In this document: positions 63,513 through 64,000 of the stretch, in pieces | Layout of the letters: the number at the start of each line of letters is the position of its first letter | Numbering within the stretch: the first letter of the stretch is position 1 | Source: Sporocytophaga myxococcoides DSM 11118 | GTDB lineage: Bacteria > Bacteroidota > Bacteroidia > Cytophagales > Cytophagaceae | Assembly: GCF_000426725.1 (NCBI RefSeq) | Contig: NZ_KE384560.1 | Location: forward strand, 124,001-188,000 | DNA length: 64,000 nt | Reading direction: 5' to 3' | Program-made: the position numbers and the translations under genes | Notes under the pieces: model-generated | What the model was told of the DNA's origin: nothing | The model's input: only the letters and a program-made list of their open reading frames with translations | The model's database searches: none

Positions 63513-64000
63513 ATGAAATTTGGCCAGGTAGAGAATCCCGAAGAGATCGATTTTAAGTTACCACCAGACCATAAAGACACAGGAAAGATGCTTTCGGAGA
63601 ATAAGAAGGACAAGCCTTTCAAAGTGTATGTCGGCTGTGCAAAATGGAATAAAACAGACCTAAAGAATTTTTACCCTAAAGGAACAAAAGACGAACTGAC
63701 ATATTATTCATCACAATTCAATAGCATAGAGTTGAATGCTACTTTTTATAATGCACCTTCCAAAGAGCAAGTCTTAACATGGAAAGAAAAGACTCCTTCG
63801 GACTTCAGATTTTTTCCTAAACTCACTAATAGTATTAGTCATTTTAAAAGACTAATAGATGTACAACCTGTTGTAGAAGAGTTTTGTGATGCTGTATCCG
63901 AATTTGACAAGAAACTCGGAATGGTGTTTTTGCAGATGCATGATAATTTTGGGCCTAAAAATTTTGATAGGGTTGAGACATTTATCAACGATTTTCCAAA
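63513..64000 (+). CDS. DUF72 protein, N-terminal part (3' truncated)
   Basis: The frame opens with ATG at 63513 (MKFGQVENPEEIDF) and runs to the end of the window without a stop. After a short N-terminal stretch it has KVYVGCAKWNKTDLKNFYP, then TYYSSQFNSIELNATFYNAPSKEQVL, the hallmark of the DUF72 (YecE-like) TIM-barrel family. About 162 residues of a usual 240-300 are visible. The reaction of DUF72 proteins is not established. It is the only visible gene cut by the right edge. Confidence 0.87.
   Translation, partial: MKFGQVENPEEIDFKLPPDHKDTGKMLSENKKDKPFKVYVGCAKWNKTDLKNFYPKGTKDELTYYSSQFNSIELNATFYNAPSKEQVLTWKEKTPSDFRFFPKLTNSISHFKRLIDVQPVVEEFCDAVSEFDKKLGMVFLQMHDNFGPKNFDRVETFINDFP

Overview
The window is AT-rich chromosomal DNA from a member of the Bacteroidota, most likely a Cytophagales bacterium near Cytophaga or Sporocytophaga. 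The evidence is three predicted type IX secretion cargo proteins (one with a CHU_C/type B C-terminal domain, two with type A domains), a TonB receptor with a DUF4374 lipoprotein, a one-domain response regulator, and genes without strong Shine-Dalgarno sites. This is an inference from gene content; there is no rRNA gene to confirm it. I see no phage, insertion sequence, CRISPR array or origin.

Layout. 1-5180: tail of an ALDH7 aldehyde dehydrogenase, a response regulator facing an unrecognised helical protein, tRNA-Ala(GGC), an NlpC/P60 lipoprotein and a FAD-linked oxidase. 5200-32483: a cell-surface polysaccharide locus of about 27 kb. It has asparagine synthase, the GDP-L-fucose genes gmd and fcl, a sugar aminotransferase, a reverse-strand three-gene WbpE/WbpD/WbpB-type set for a diacetamido uronic acid, a Wzm/Wzt-type ABC exporter, two acyltransferases, two methyltransferases, a sugar epimerase, about eight glycosyltransferases, a polytopic membrane protein, and a deacetylase/formyltransferase pair. 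32513-40180: mainly housekeeping genes (Lrp-family regulator, TPR protein, M42 peptidase, hpt, adk, obg, grpE, dnaJ, msrB).

40421-57650: an envelope and secretion region. It starts with a 2372-residue secreted beta-helix and tandem-repeat protein, then an ECF sigma factor followed by two very small genes, a PQQ-type sugar dehydrogenase exported by T9SS, two outer-membrane barrels, several secreted proteins of unknown role and an unrecognised membrane protein. 57712-62556: a reverse-strand operon of TonB receptor, DUF4374 lipoprotein and PepSY membrane protein, in the order of the Bacteroides xusABC xenosiderophore operon, with two Fur-like palindromes upstream. 62856-64000: a YdeI/OmpD-associated protein and the start of a DUF72 protein cut by the window edge.

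How it fits together. The polysaccharide locus makes GDP-fucose and probably a diacetamido sugar nucleotide, assembles a decorated glycan in the cytoplasm and exports it through the ABC pair. In Porphyromonas gingivalis the Wbp pathway supplies the sugar that links T9SS cargo to A-LPS. The Wbp-type set here lies in the same window as three T9SS cargo genes, which suggests, but does not prove, a similar anchor. The least described items are the ECF sigma locus with its mini-genes, the deacetylase/formyltransferase pair, and the giant protein with its 270-bp repeats.
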